Shown: positions 1-11,600, counted from the first letter of the stretch. The stretch: 64,000 bases of DNA from Nepenthes gracilis (GCA_033239525.1 BSYO01000004.1:17770037-17834036); one strand, 5' to 3'. The notes: generated by a model not told the origin, from the letters alone. Numbers and translations: made by a program.

Positions 1-470
1 AGTTCTCCTACCATATCATTTCAAACTCAGAAGTCATGCAGTTCGCAATTTTATGTGCATAGGAGTCTATGGCAGCACCAAAAACAATATTATCAATATA
101 AACTTGGGTAATAATCAAATATTTTTCAGTAACTTTCATAAAAAGAGTTCTATCGACACTACCTCTAACAAAATCATGGTCACTAAGATATGAGGTGAGT
201 CTCTTGTACCAAGTTCTTGGAGCTTATTTAAGACCATACAATGCCTTTTTAAACTTGTACACATGGTTTGGGAACATAGGATCAATAAATCCCTTTGGTT
301 ACTCAACGTAAACTTCCTTTTGGATGATACCATTAAAGAAATTACTTTTGACATCCATTTGATAGAGTTTAAAACACATAATACAAGCAATGGACAATAT
401 TCCTATAGATTCAAGATAAGTCACAAGATTAAAGGTCTCATAAAATTAATTCCCTAAATTTTAGTGCTTC
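1..470 (-). pseudogene. copia reverse transcriptase remnant
   Basis: The open stretch at 390-136 matches the copia RT palm around the block that normally reads 'DVKSAFLNG...VYVEQP' and then 'ALYGLKQAPR'. Here one sees 'MSKVISLMV', 'LKRHCMVLNKLQELGTRDSPHIL' split by frame changes, so codons slip between frames. The YVDD active site would lie beyond the left edge. No intact RT can be read. It belongs to the copia element whose integrase lies immediately upstream on the minus strand. Confidence 0.75.
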
Positions 471-720
471 CCTGAGCAACAAGACAAGCTTTGTTACGTG
501 TAATGTTCCCATTTTCAGCTGTTTTATTTTTTAAAATCTCCTTGGTCACAATGACATTAGTTTGTTTTGGTAAGGGAACCAAAGACATCACATCATTCTT
601 AACAAATTGGTTTAGTTTCTCATGCATGGCGTTGATTTAGTATGCATTGTTTAGGGCCTTTTTAACCTTTTTCGGTTTTAAGTGAGAGACATAACATTTA
701 TAGGCAAGAAGGTTTAAAAC

Positions 721-984
721 TCAATGATGCAGTTTCATACTCTCACTCAAATCACCTAATATAAAGTCTTTTGGATGATTTAGTTTAACTATAGCAATAC
801 GTTCCGTAACTAAAAAGGAATTTGAGGTCTCGCAGGGGATATCAATAGAAGCTGATTCATGAGAGGACTCAATTTGATCAACCTCTTTATCTAGGCCAAC
901 GCTGGCTTCAAGTTGCTCATTAGGGACATCATCTAGGACAACACTAATTGACTCCATTGCAATTTGAGTATGAAAGTTATACAT
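721..984 (-). pseudogene. copia integrase-RT linker
   Basis: An 87-codon minus-strand open frame ends with 'NHPKDFILGDLSESMKL', matching the conserved copia linker block ('NHP.D.IIGD...G..TRS') that lies just before the reverse transcriptase. The preceding part is acidic and poorly conserved, as usual for this linker. It sits between the integrase remnant (1053-1707) and the RT remnant (below 470), in the expected order. Confidence 0.7.
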
Positions 985-1052
985 ACGATGGGCTCTACTA
1001 GAAAAAGAATATCCTAATAATATTCCTTCATCATTTTTAGAGTCAAAATTGC

Positions 1053-1707
1053 CTAAATTTTTCCTATCTCATAATATGAAGCATTACTTCCAAAAATGTG
1101 GAAATACTTTATATTGGGTTTCTTACCCCTCCAAAGTTCATAAAGGGTCTCATCCGTCCCGAGTCTTAGGTAGACCCTATTGATTATAGGGCAAGTCATA
1201 CTCATAGCTTCACTGTAAAAGTGCATACCAATATTTTTTATTTGCATCATCGTTCTAACCATTTCTTGGATGGCTCGATTCATTATAGCCACAAGTCTAT
1301 TTTGTTGGGAAGTGATAGGAGTAAAGAATTCATGTTAAATTCCTTTATCATTACAAAAATCAAGGCTTGAATTTTTAAATTTCTTTCGATGATCACTACG
1401 AATTCACACGATCAAAGTTCCCTTTTCATTGATGAGTTTTTTACACAATTTTTACGCGAACAAAGGTATTGCACTTTTCATTTACAACCACTGGGATATA
1501 TCATTTACCGTCTAGACTCTCAATCCTAGAGGATTCCATAAGATCCATATAAATTAGTTCAAGGGCATACAAGGTGTAAATGTCGCTTAGTGATGGATGA
1601 CTAGTCCTAGTTTGTTTTTCAAGTTTGTGGGGACCGCACACATAATCTTTGACATGAGATAATTTTGGAAGCCCTTCAACAGAGTTTTTCTTCAAAATTT
1701 TGGACAT
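1053..1707 (-). pseudogene. copia integrase remnant
   Basis: Two minus-strand pieces are in order. At 1707-1501 'GLPKLSHVKDYVCGPHKLEKQTRTSH' matches the end of the gag-pre-integrase/HHCC zinc region ('C..C..GKQ.R'), followed by 'LELIYMDLMES', the first DDE block ('ELLHMDLFGP', with the catalytic Asp present). At 1292-1053 'MNRAIQEMVRTM', 'FYSEAMSMTCPIINR' and 'TLYELWRGKKPNIKYFHIFGS' match the C-terminal part of the copia integrase core. The part between 1500 and 1293, which should hold the second Asp and the Glu region, is broken by stops. Integrase would insert the cDNA; this copy cannot. Confidence 0.85.
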
Positions 1708-1734
1708 ATTTTTAAATTTTAAATGACCAAATCA

Positions 1735-2090
1735 TTGATACTACAATTCAGTAGAATTAATTTTAGCGGGATGGCATCAATACAATAAAGGTTATCAGGA
1801 GTTCTCTTGTCCTCTAATACAATTGTGCCTTGTGTCATATATACAACACTTATTTTGGAAGAATCTAACCTCACAATTTTTATCACAAAATTAGCTAATA
1901 TTCAGGATGTTAGATTTTAACCCAAAAACATATAGGACATCACAAGGCTTTAAGAGTGGAGAAACACTAATCCATTCTCTGCTAAGAATGAGAGCCCTAG
2001 TTCCATCACCAAAAACAACCATCCCATCAGGATGGTCAGATAAGGATGAAAATATTGCGTTATTGCACACATATGTTTGGACCATCCACT
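1735..2090 (-). pseudogene. copia protease / gag-pre-integrase remnant
   Basis: The minus-strand frame at 2085-1891 contains 'GMVVFGDGTRALIL' and 'PCDVLYVFGLKSNILNIS', matching the block after the copia protease active site ('G.V.FGD......G.G.....ILLV.GLK.NLLSISQ'). The DSGA(S/T) active-site motif itself cannot be read in this frame. It lies between the second zinc knuckle and the integrase, as expected. Confidence 0.7.
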
Positions 2091-2279
2091 ATCCAAATAC
2101 CACATCAAATAGTTTCAAATTTTTAAAGCAATATGAGCAACTTTACATGAATAATTTTTAGCAGAGTTTTTCAAATCACTCTTCTTAACTCATATTTTTC
2201 TTCCCAAATTTATTTTTTTATTTAGTATTTTTACTTGTTCATTTAACTGTTGAATGTGACTAACAAGTTTGTTCATTTT

Positions 2280-4039
2280 CATCCCTTATTTTCGGTTGTA
2301 TAACAGATTCATGACGTGACAATGAAAACGAATGTGATCGATTTGCCCACACACATAATAGGGGGCACAAACTTAGGAATAGAGTAAGGATTCCTCGATT
2401 GATTTCTAAAATAAGGATTTTTAACATTTGTCTCGATTGATTGATAACTTTTAACAGGTTTATTCATCATCTTTTTGGTGATAGGATTAGGCAAGAAGTT
2501 TAAATCATTTATTTTCTCCACATGTTTAGTCACAGATTTAGTGATTTTAGGTGTGTTTATATTTTCGTGTGGAATATTTATGGCAGGAACAAAAATTATT
2601 TCTAAATGCTTACCATTTTTCGAATTATTCTCTACATATCTCAAACCCTTTTTGTTTCCTGCAATCTTTTCTAATCTTAATATATGATCAAACTTTTTAG
2701 TACAACATGAAAATTTCTTAATATCATTCTTAGTATTTTCAAGTTCTAATTCTAAGAATTTACTTTTGGCAATTAATAAGTTGTTTAACATTTTCAATTT
2801 ATGATGTTTAACTATGGTATGTTCTAATATTGTTTTAAATTCTGATTTTTTTAATTTAGTTAATCTACTGTTTAAGGATTTATTAGCTTTTCTTACTTTT
2901 AAGTATTCTCTAAGTCATGTTATAAATTTCTTGAAACCCATCAATTTCATTATCAGATTCCTCATATGAAGAATTAGATTATTCTGGTTGTACTAGTGGC
3001 TTCTTCATCATTGATAATAGAAGTCTTGAAGGCCATATAATTTACCTCATCCTTTTTCTAAAATTTTTTTTACCATGGTTTTCACCCTCTTCATCAGTTA
3101 GGGACACATTTAAAGTTTTTCCTTTTTGTCTTTTAAAATTAGGTCACTCGATTCGAATATGATCGAATACATGACATTCATGGTATTAGATTCCTTGAGA
3201 TTTTTTATTTTTTGTGTATTGATTTTTCTTTTTATCTTTCTTAATATTATTATATGACGAGTTATTTCCTTTAAAGGTTCATTTATTATTTTTGTTCTTG
3301 AAATTTTCTTAAAAAATTTTTAACAAACATAGCAAAATTTTTATCACTATACGACTCTTTATCGGAGTTGTGGTCTCTCTCCTCCTTAACAGATTTCAAG
3401 GCAATTGATTTATGCCTTTTAGACTATGGGAATATGTGATCATATGTTTGTAGAGAGCCAACTATTCTTCTATTTTTAATTTGTCAAGGTCTTTATTCTC
3501 TTTAATAGTCACAATTTGGATCTAAATCATTCAAAAAGCGATCGGAAGACTTTACAGACAATTCTATTCTCAAAAATTCTGTCTCAAATTAAACGAAGAA
3601 TTAACAATATCATTTAACTTAGCATAAAAGTCATGAAAGGTCCCATCATCTTAATTTCTTCAAATCTAGTAGTAAGTATTTACAATTTTAAATTTTTGAC
3701 TAATTTCGTTTCTTTGTGAGTAATTTTAAGAATGATCCATACATCTTTAGACGTTTCGCATATCGATATACATTTATCTTCTTCAAGAGATGCAATCATA
3801 AAAATAGCATGCAACCATTTACTGTTTTAATTATACACATCAAGTTCTTCTTTTATCCACAGGGACAGAACTTCCAGTTCATCATTCATTGTACTCCTGG
3901 GTAGCATCCACCTTGATTGAGTGCTAGCCCACACTCTTTCATCCATAAATTTCAAGAAGGCTTTTATATATAATTTTCAATAAGCGTAGTTACTCCCATC
4001 AAAGTAGGAAGCAATGGAGAGCGATTGGTTAGTATGCAT
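2280..4039 (-). pseudogene. copia gag with two CCHC knuckles, broken
   Basis: The minus-strand ATG at 4039-4037 starts a frame that reads 'SYFDGSNYAY', then after a stop 'KAFLKFMDERVWAS' and 'ISICETSKDVW', the conserved copia gag N-terminus ('FDG.NY..WK...KAFL...D..VW...', 'I..C.TAK..W'). A Lys/Glu-rich, probably coiled-coil stretch follows (2797-2400). Two CCHC zinc knuckles can be placed, at 3144-3185 and 2319-2360. In both the first Cys codon is now Tyr (TGY to TAY), and in the first the last Cys codon is a stop. Several stops and frameshifts interrupt the rest. Confidence 0.75.
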
Positions 4040-4067
4040 CTAAATCAAGGGTTACGGATCGAGTTGA

Positions 4068-4080
4068 GTCTCTAATACCA
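4068..4080 (-). promoter_or_regulatory. primer-binding site of the copia element
   Basis: On the minus strand this reads TGGTATTAGAGAC, one base off the usual plant TGGTATCAGAG primer site complementary to the initiator-methionine tRNA 3' end. It lies 2 bases inside the LTR end at 4083 and 29 bases upstream of the gag ATG. Confidence 0.75.
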
Positions 4081-4082
4081 AA

Positions 4083-5188
4083 TGAAATGGACTATTAGTC
4101 CCAAAATACAAAATATTTTGACCCCTTTTTCAATTTATAGAATAAATATAAATATAAATATATAATATACGAAGAGTATATCATGATCTAGACCAACCAA
4201 GCAAGAAAAAGCATATAAAATATAAGTATGATAAGCAGGAATAATCAATGTATAATTTTAATGATGAAGGAAAACCTTAATAATTACGGCTATTAAATAA
4301 AATCCTCCGAGCTTCTATAACCAGGAAAAAGTATACTGAGAAGGTTAACTTACAAACTGGTGATACAAACACACTAATCTAACTGACTTACTCTCGCCTT
4401 GTGATACCTACTAAGAAACTCATTGAATTTTTTCACGATAACTGAACTGAACGCCTTCCGGTCTTCTTATCAATCTTCCTTCACGAACTGTAAAATCTCT
4501 GCACACCTTTGCAACCCAATTTTTACGCCTCCTGTGTCGCTTACGAAAGTTAACAAGGGGAAAAAGTGTATATGTGAGAGGACAATAAGGTGGGAAAACT
4601 TTACAATGGAGGAATAAAGGTCGAGGTTAACTTTTCTCAAATGAAACAATTTAAGAGCAAAAATGCGAGTTTTTTTCTTGCTGAACAGTCATCGAAGTAT
4701 TTCTGCCGAAAGTTTGGAACATAGTAAGGAAGATGGCCATTTATAAAATAGCCCACAAATTAGGATAAAAATTCAACCATTAGGAATACACGCCCTAGCA
4801 CTCAAGCATAGCTTAGGTGCACAACAAGTGTGCCTAGGGTTGGACTAAGTACACGCCCTAACACTCGAGCGCGGGCATTCTTGAATTTGTACCCGTGCTC
4901 ACCTTAAGAGCACCTTGTGCACATGCTTTTTTGACAATGGTGCTTGAGCGAGGATTAGATGCGCCTTAAGCACGGCTTCTTAGAAAATGGCACTCGGGCA
5001 CAGGATAAGCATTAGGCAGGTGTGGATATTGGGAGTTGCGCGTCGGCAAATTGCAAGTGAAAATTTGATGCAAATCTTCAGGGCATGGATAATATCGCCA
5101 ATGACTGATCAGGCACAGCCAAGGAATATGTCAACATTAATTGCTCCTAATAAGAATTAACGAAATATATTCGGACATGTTTTATTAT
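4083..5188 (-). repeat. copia 5' LTR, inner part
   Basis: On the minus strand the LTR ends in ...CCATTTCA at 4083, two bases before the primer-binding site. No LTR start is seen before 5188, where solo LTR C is inserted. The LTR continues on the other side of C (8086-8230). The stretch 4790-5000 has several imperfect short repeats around 'cgccctaRcactc' and 'gcttaggtgcac'. The small ORF at 4423-4617 has no recognisable product and is treated as chance. Confidence 0.6.
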
Positions 5189-6156
5189 TGTGATGACCTG
5201 AGCCCTAACCATCAATCATGGTTCGAACCGCTCATACGAAAAATCTTAAATTTTAAATTTGTTAAATATCTATAATAGTCTCAACATTTTCATTAATACA
5301 TTCATCATTTTTTAATTTACATATCAAACAAAAAGCCATACAACTACTTAATTTACGAGTTACGACAAAAAATATAAACCGTTAAATTTCTATCAAAATA
5401 TATCTGATGTGCCTCCCACTAACATAATAGTAACTAACCTCTAAAATATTCTCTAATTAAAAGTCATGCAATAAAAGTAGGATCACCTGCTAGTTTTATA
5501 AAATCAACTCAATTTGGAGCAAATAAATTATAAGAGTAAACCAAATAATTAACAAATAATAATAATAATAATAAAATACATAACAAATTATAAATATCTC
5601 GGATATCAAAGTTCTAGAGGCCGCAACGGTATTATAAAATCTAACTATAAATTTATTCAAGAATCTATATTTTGTCATATCTATGACTCAAAGTAAAAAT
5701 AAGGCAGGTCACCCCGAACCCATATGTGACAAAGATCATAAGATTCATCAATAAAAATTTTTCAGAATCCAACATCAAAAGATAAATAGAAATTTTCTCG
5801 TCAAAATATTAGCGTGAACAACCTGAATGTCAAATAAAAATCAACAATATGGATTCCACTGAATCTAAATATTATAGATCCATCTCATGGAATCTTCCAA
5901 ATACAACTCATGAATTTCACTGAATCAGACTGTCATAAAATCTGACACATGGATCTTACCAAATATAAGTCATGGATTTCACTCAATCCCAAGACTCATG
6001 GGATATCATCAAAAATAAGATATCACAAGGAAAACTCTTAGATCTTATTCCGCCACTATGAACGAAAGGCAACGCATATCCCCCAATAACTAATCAATAC
6101 CTGCAAGTTTGACCTCTGACCGAATCCATAATCGTCAGAGACTCTACCAAACTAAA

Positions 6157-6301
6157 TACAAACTTCTCACCAACGCATACAGAAACCAACACAAATGTCT
6201 CACCAGCGTGTACAAAGACCAGTACAAACGTCTCACCAGCGCATATAGAGACTAATACAAATGTCTCACAAGCGCATACAGAGACCGATACAAACATCTC
6301 T
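6157..6301 (-). repeat. 33-bp minisatellite in solo LTR C
   Basis: About 4.4 tandem copies of a 33-bp unit are seen. Because 33 is a multiple of three, the minus strand stays open and reads a repeated 11-residue unit close to 'CAGETFVLVSV'. The copies have diverged by single substitutions. No function is claimed for the peptide. Confidence 0.85.
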
Positions 6302-6970
6302 AAGGTCAAAGCCAATATAACCGGCCATGATATCTACGATATCATATTCTATGATGGTCATATAGCCATGAGCATCTCGCAATACTAAGCAATATATCTC
6401 ATAACCACTAAGATACCAAAACTAGCATCGGATAAGTGTAGACTATACTAAGGTGCTATAACCTCCCATTTAACTACATACCTTAGTATTTTTATACATT
6501 CTTATCAACCTTAACCGTAAAAAGTCAATAACCAAAATATTCAGCTATCAAGTATAACGCAAAAAAGGTTTTACAATTTCAACAGTAAAATTATCGTTTG
6601 GTGTTGAAAATAACCGTACTCACGCAATCAATGACAATATAAAGAAATTTATTTCGGAATAAAGAAAGGACAACAAGAAATTGAGAATAATTTAATTTGA
6701 CTAATTTAAATATTTTTCTAATCTCTCATTCTATTTCCATATACAAAACCTATTATTAAGGCCATATCTTAATTATCACCTACGAACAAGCCCACTATAA
6801 CCAATCTATTTCAATTGTCAACTATCCCATATTTGTCAAGCAATTCCAAATGAAACTATATAATAATTTTAACCATGTTCTATTATTCAACTTATATTCT
6901 AAAATATATGCACACATATTTATTATTACTATAAAGGGTTAATATTTACTCCACCCATCATGATCATATA

Positions 6971-6975
<5 letters not shown>

Positions 6976-7022
<47 letters not shown>
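6976..7022. repeat. (AT)n microsatellite
   Basis: An uninterrupted run of alternating a/t lies inside solo LTR C. Shorter (AT)n runs occur in the other LTR families at about 12481, 15174, 23246, 30941 and 33326. Confidence 0.95.
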
Positions 7023-7026
<4 letters not shown>

Positions 7027-8085
7027 CATTCTAAATTCTCATTTAATATAATATATATATTTAATACATATATATTTATATAATAAAAGAAATCCTTCCC
7101 TCTCCTCGTTTTTCTCAACCTTCCCGAATCTTCTTTTCCCTCTTTCATTTTTCTTTTTTCTTACATTTTTCCTTTTCTTTTCTCCACTCCTATTTTCTTC
7201 CGTCTCACTCCTCCTTTCTCCCTTTTCTGCCATTGCCGTAATTCCTCTTCGTCGATGATTAATCAGCGCGAAATGATGGCACCGGCCACAAAAACCACTA
7301 GGTAATTTCAATTCTCTCCATTATTAACCAGATTTTCCATGAAATCGTATCCCTCTCTAGATTTCTCTCTCTCTGTTCATAAATCAAACGGAAACAGGAA
7401 AGTGGGTAAAGCATGGTAGATCACTTCTAATGGAGAAAATAGATGAAGTACATAGAGTCATTTTTAATAAATAGGTGACATAGGAAGTATGATTTGCAAT
7501 AAGAGGAGATAGTGACACTACGAAAAATCATTTGATTTGCGACGACACTGTAGCAGTGGCTAGGATTAGCGATGGCAGTGGCTTTGGCACAGGTGGATGA
7601 CGATGACTCCGACTACAGAGGCGGTGGCTTCGGTGATTGCAGCAATGGTGGGCGGGCACCGACAGTAATAAACTACTGATTTACCTTCTCTCTCCATCTC
7701 CTTCGATTGTCTCTCTCACAATTTCTCTCTCTCTCTCATTTTTCTGCAACTTGCCACGGTGTGAAAAGAAAAATGATGGCTTAATATAGACTTTCGAGAA
7801 GTCGGTGCCGCAAAAATCTTGAGTCGGTGAGGGTAGAATATGGCGAGCGAGTTGTTTGGTAAGAAAAATCCGAAGACGTGCAAAGTTGAGGGAGGAGATG
7901 TACGGACGGGGAAAGGGAAGCTTCAAGAGGAGTGAGAGAGCCATTATCAATAACTCTATTATTAGTATTTATCAATATCATTGTTAGTCATTGCTAATTA
8001 TTATTTTATAATCAAATAACTCAATTTATAACCACATTAAGAGAATAACCTAATAAACCCGAGTTAAAAACACCAAGGTGTTACA

Positions 8086-8230
8086 ATTATACGATTAGTA
8101 AATCAAATGTTGCATTTATTAGTTGCAGATCAGAAAAGAGATGTTGGCCCCCATTTATAGGATTAAATATAGACGGCTCATTTACGAGTTTTAAATAGTA
8201 GTATATCACATTTAATTATGTAAAAACAAT
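8086..8230 (-). repeat. copia 5' LTR, TATA-box part between C and D
   Basis: This 145-bp strip lies between the TSD of solo LTR C and the TSD of element D. Removing C joins it to the copia LTR at 5188. On the minus strand it carries TATAAATG followed by GGGGGCC (8159-8146), placed as an LTR core promoter would be upstream of R/U5. The U3 upstream of it should continue beyond 42360, on the far side of element D. Confidence 0.55.
8152..8159 (-). promoter_or_regulatory. TATA box of the copia LTR
   Basis: TATAAATG on the minus strand, in otherwise AT-rich sequence followed by a G/C-rich stretch. The position fits a retrotransposon U3 promoter once solo LTR C is removed. Confidence 0.45.
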
Positions 8231-9235
8231 TGATGGGTAGTAACACTTAGGGCCTAGATAAAAGGTCCGAAAATTAAGCCCAGGTTCCAAGGGGCCCATG
8301 AGAATGATTTGGCCCAAGAGACTTGAGAATTTAGGTCCACGGCCCAAAAGGCCCAGAGAGTTGAGTTGGTCTAAGAGACTAACTTAACTTGAAAAACTCA
8401 AAGACTCTGTAAGAGACCAAAGTCTTCAATAAAACCCCGAGGACATGGCACTGAGAATATGACTCTGAAAGCCCAAAGACTTATTGCTGACCAAAGACCT
8501 CGATGAAGACGAGGACATTTGGCGCTAAAAACCCATGGATTCGATGAGGGCCAAAATCTTCATCAAGAATGCGGACTGCGAGACATCTTCGATGGCACGA
8601 GCGGAGAAAAGAAAGCTCAGGACGACCGAGGTCGTCGACTCGGAAGGTTGACTTTGGATGGGGCATGCCCGATTTCTGCAACACGCAATCTTCACAAAAA
8701 ATAATGGCCTGCAGAGCATGTGTGATCACTGCAGAAGTGAAGTCTCGCAGAGTAGGCTCACGTGCATGCAGCGTGTTCAACACTGTAAAAGGAATCTGCA
8801 GAGTTGGTGATAGGCTCTCCTACACACGCAAGCTCTACGTGTGTGCTCCACGTAGAAGGATTCCAGCCACTATATAAGTATTCACTATGTACCTAACAAA
8901 GGATCTGAACTCTTTACACTTACATTAATGCCCATAAAGAGAAAAAAGGCAAGCTATTCACAATGCCAATTGAGAGAACACTTGTGTTTGTAAGAGTAAT
9001 CCTTGAAAGTCACTATACACTTTATTCTCCACCCTTTGTACTCAAATAACATATTAGTTGAACTATTCTCGAATTTAAAGTCTCGTAATTTTTTTCACTC
9101 ATTTAGAAGAGAGTTTTTCACATAAAAACGTTGTACCTTACTGTCTCTCTCTCTTCCTTCTACTTAGAACCGTATTTGTTTTACTCTACATTTGGGTCCT
9201 CATCTGCCCAATATTCAGGATTCAAGGACACAACA
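8231..9235 (+). repeat. element D 5' LTR
   Basis: A 1005-bp LTR starting TGATGGGTAG and ending ACAACA. It is matched along its length by the 3' LTR copy (35844-35970 plus 41454-42360). A TATA box is at 8871-8878. The ORFs at 8481-8877 on both strands are not conserved in the other LTR and are not genes. Confidence 0.88.
8871..8878 (+). promoter_or_regulatory. TATA box in the D LTR
   Basis: TATATAAG within 'ccactatataagtattcac'. The 3' LTR has the decayed form tatttaag at 41997-42004 in the same context, which supports it as the element promoter. LTR end is about 360 bp downstream. Confidence 0.6.
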
Positions 9236-9250
9236 TTGACGCCGTCTATA
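9236..9250 (+). promoter_or_regulatory. element D primer-binding site (degenerate)
   Basis: TTGACGCCGTCTAT directly follows the LTR. It resembles the TGGCGCCGTCTGT-type site of plant Tat elements with a G-to-A change. The primer tRNA cannot be named with confidence. Confidence 0.55.
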
Positions 9251-9303
9251 AAAACCGACTAAAAGTCAGGTTAACACATTTTTTAAGAGTTGAAAGCTGA
9301 AAA

Positions 9304-10118
9304 ATGGTGAACATCAGAGTATAAACCAGTGCCCCAATCAGAGAAGCTACTTCATGTGGCAATGGCCATGCTGCGGGCATCAGGATAGATGAATATCCTG
9401 ATCCATATGTCCGAGTGTTTGCCTTAAGGATGGATGATATTTTCAGGGCCGTTCAGACCCTTTGCACAAAAATGGACGAACGGCTAAAGGGAGCGCCATT
9501 TAAGGCCTCTCAGACCACTACGTCTCCCAGAGGAAGGGTAAGGAAAAGAAACACCCCTCAAAGCAAGTTAGTTAGCACAAGGACTTCGGGACACAAGTTG
9601 CCTCAAGCAGCAGAGCCTCGTCGCACCTTCAAGGTCACTTGGGTCCTCGAGTTTAGGAGGAAAGTTTAGAGAGGTTAAATCCTCAATCTTTATAGGAGCA
9701 CCCCATCAAGAGGTGTCCCTTCGTGACGACATCCCCCCAAAAGTCAGGAGCCTACCGGAGCTCCAAGCTGCTCAAGACCCCTATGTATTGAGGAAGTACT
9801 TCAATGAGAAGAAAATGGCAGCTCCGCCTCAAGTGGAGGAGAATTTCGAGAAGGTTTGGCGGTGAGTTTTTGGCGACGAGGGAGGAGTTGCTGGCCTGTG
9901 CAGATCTCCATTTACAATGGAGATTAGGACGAGGCAGGTTCTCCCAAAATTCAAAATGCCAAATCTCGACGTATACGAATGAAGCGCTGATCCAATGGAC
10001 CACTTGGATCACTTTCCTGAGCATTTAAGCCTCCAGGGCTTGGATGAGATGACAATGTGCAAGTGCTTTACCTTAACACTCAAGGGTGACGCAAGAATCT
10101 GGCTCTACAGGCTGCCTG
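9304..10118 (+). pseudogene. element D gag, 5' part, interrupted by A
   Basis: The frame opens at ATG 9304. A basic stretch (9415-9669) is followed, after several frame changes, by the conserved Tat gag core at about 9900-10118: 'PKFKMPNLDVYE', a degraded 'PMDHLDHF' and 'MTMCKCFTLTLKGDAR' then 'WLYRLPV'. This matches the family block 'P..FKMP..D.YDG..DP..HL..F......DE.MCR.F..TLKG.A..WF..LP'. The reading is cut at 10118 by the insertion of element A; A's expected 5-bp duplication would be gcctg (10114-10118). The remaining gag and the protease of D are missing from the window. Confidence 0.78.
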
Positions 10119-11269
10119 TGTGATGTCTCGATTTTCAAATAAAATAATTAATGCCCTATAATCAAAATTTGGCTTAATTAATAAGGAAGTTATGAAATCG
10201 TGATCTCAAAACATAATAGTTAGGGATCGAGATGATGAGGCCGGACTTGAGGAAACCTGAGTTGATGAGATTATTGGCTGAAGTGATGATAGCCGAAGTG
10301 GTATGGTGATGGCCGGACTAGACGATAGAGGCCGAAGTGAGGAGGCTGAAGTGATAAAAACCGGTCGGAGTTGATGAACTTAATGGCCGGAGTTGAGGTG
10401 AGAAGGAAATCGGCCGGACAAGAATTAGTGGACCGGCTGTTGAGGACAAATCCCGTCAACGTAAGTTGACCGGTTAAAATGAAATAAGGCTCGAGGACTT
10501 GTATAGAAATGGCCGGACTTGAAGGAAAGGAATAGAAATCCGATCAATATGCATTGACCGGCCTATTAAGGAAAATAACCAGGAAACCAGTCTGTTGCCA
10601 AAGTTCCTATCAACACATTGACCGGAAAGTTTGCAATAATGATCGGCTTGCATTATGAGGACGACTGGTATTGGGAAGTTAATGGCCAGTTAAATGAGGG
10701 TATCGGTATGGGCTGGAAGAGATGAAATAATAAAGTGGGCGATTGGAGTAAATTGATAAAAGAGGATAGACCAATTAGCCAAGGCCTGAGTGGTCCGGTC
10801 AGAATAAGTAAACTACTCTCACCTAATCCGCTGACCTTTTAGAAAGAAATTAAGTGAGTCAGAAAGGAAGTACGAAATAGGTAACTTACCCCTCCTTCTC
10901 CAAGCTAACCCATCCTCTATAAATACTGAGCTCAAAAGTAAAAAAGAGAGTTAGAAAAATCTGTGAAGAAAGGGAAAAGTAGGAGACGAAGAGGAAGGAG
11001 TCTTAGGCCAAGCTTGGGTGAGGGAGTTCGCAATCAGGCAAGTGTACTTTTCGTTTTTTTTATAAGTTCAGGTTTTAACAATGTTTTAATATAAGTGTAC
11101 CCTACATTTTTTTACTAAATCATGTTTGGAATCAGATTAAGCATTATTTTTATCATGCTCTCTTTATTAAGTTTCTACATGAAGCATGCCATGATAATTT
11201 GCTTTCTCTGTATGTTGTTAATATTTATAAATGCATCATTTAAGAACTTCGGTTAACTGCTTTTGTATG

Positions 11270-11600
11270 AAGTCCAGCCATTTGCCTATTTGCATAAAGT
11301 CTGATTACTTGTAAATTTACATGAAAATCAGTAATTTGTATAAGTTTGGTCCCCCGGATAGTTGACGAAGTCCTGTTAATTGCATCATGGAAGAACTCCG
11401 TTGATTTCTCACCGCGTGTTTCAAGAAGTCCGATTATTTACGTTAATGCAAGAAGTCTGATTTTTTGTTTATTGGCATGGAGTCTCGTTATTTAACTACA
11501 TGAAGTCCGGATATTTGCATTTTTAAATAAATTTGGTCACGAGCATGTTTAAAAGAAGTCAGTTGTTTGCATGTGAAAGGTGTCTGGTTATTTGCATTAT
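11270..11600 (+). repeat. degenerate tandem repeats in the A LTR (aagtcc...tttgcat)
   Basis: About eight irregular copies of a 30-45 bp unit built around 'aagtccgRttatttgcat'. The inverted solo A LTR carries the same array at about 34310-34650. Confidence 0.65.

Larger units (their letters stand above)
1..5188 (-). mobile_element. Ty1/copia retrotransposon (SIRE-like), 5' half, degenerate
   Basis: The minus strand reads in copia order from high to low coordinates: LTR end (4083), primer-binding site (4068-4080), gag (from 4039), two CCHC knuckles (3144-3185 and 2319-2360), protease/gag-pre-integrase (about 2090-1735), integrase (1707-1053), linker (984-721) and reverse transcriptase running off the left edge. 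Integrase before reverse transcriptase is diagnostic of Ty1/copia. The gag start and the double zinc knuckle resemble the SIRE/Maximus lineage; that lineage call is an inference. Every domain is broken by stops or frameshifts. The 3' LTR lies outside the window. Its 5' LTR is the target of solo LTR C and of element D, so this is the oldest layer of the nest. Confidence 0.85.
5189..8085 (-). mobile_element. solo LTR of gypsy-like family C
   Basis: The element begins TGTGATGACC at 5189 and ends GTTACA at 8085, so on the minus strand it starts TGTAACACC and ends ATCACA. It is flanked by a perfect 5-bp duplication, attat at 5184-5188 and attat at 8086-8090. No primer site, polypurine tract or coding domain lies inside, so it is a solo LTR left by LTR-LTR recombination. 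The TGTAACACC start is typical of plant chromovirus LTRs, which suggests the minus orientation. It contains a 33-bp minisatellite, a long (AT)n run and GA/CT-rich stretches. The ORFs within it look like chance. Confidence 0.85.

Noticed and set aside
8481..8877. ORFs of about 100 codons on both strands in the D 5' LTR
   Set aside because: They overlap each other, lie inside a defined LTR and are broken in the 3' LTR copy (41640-42000).
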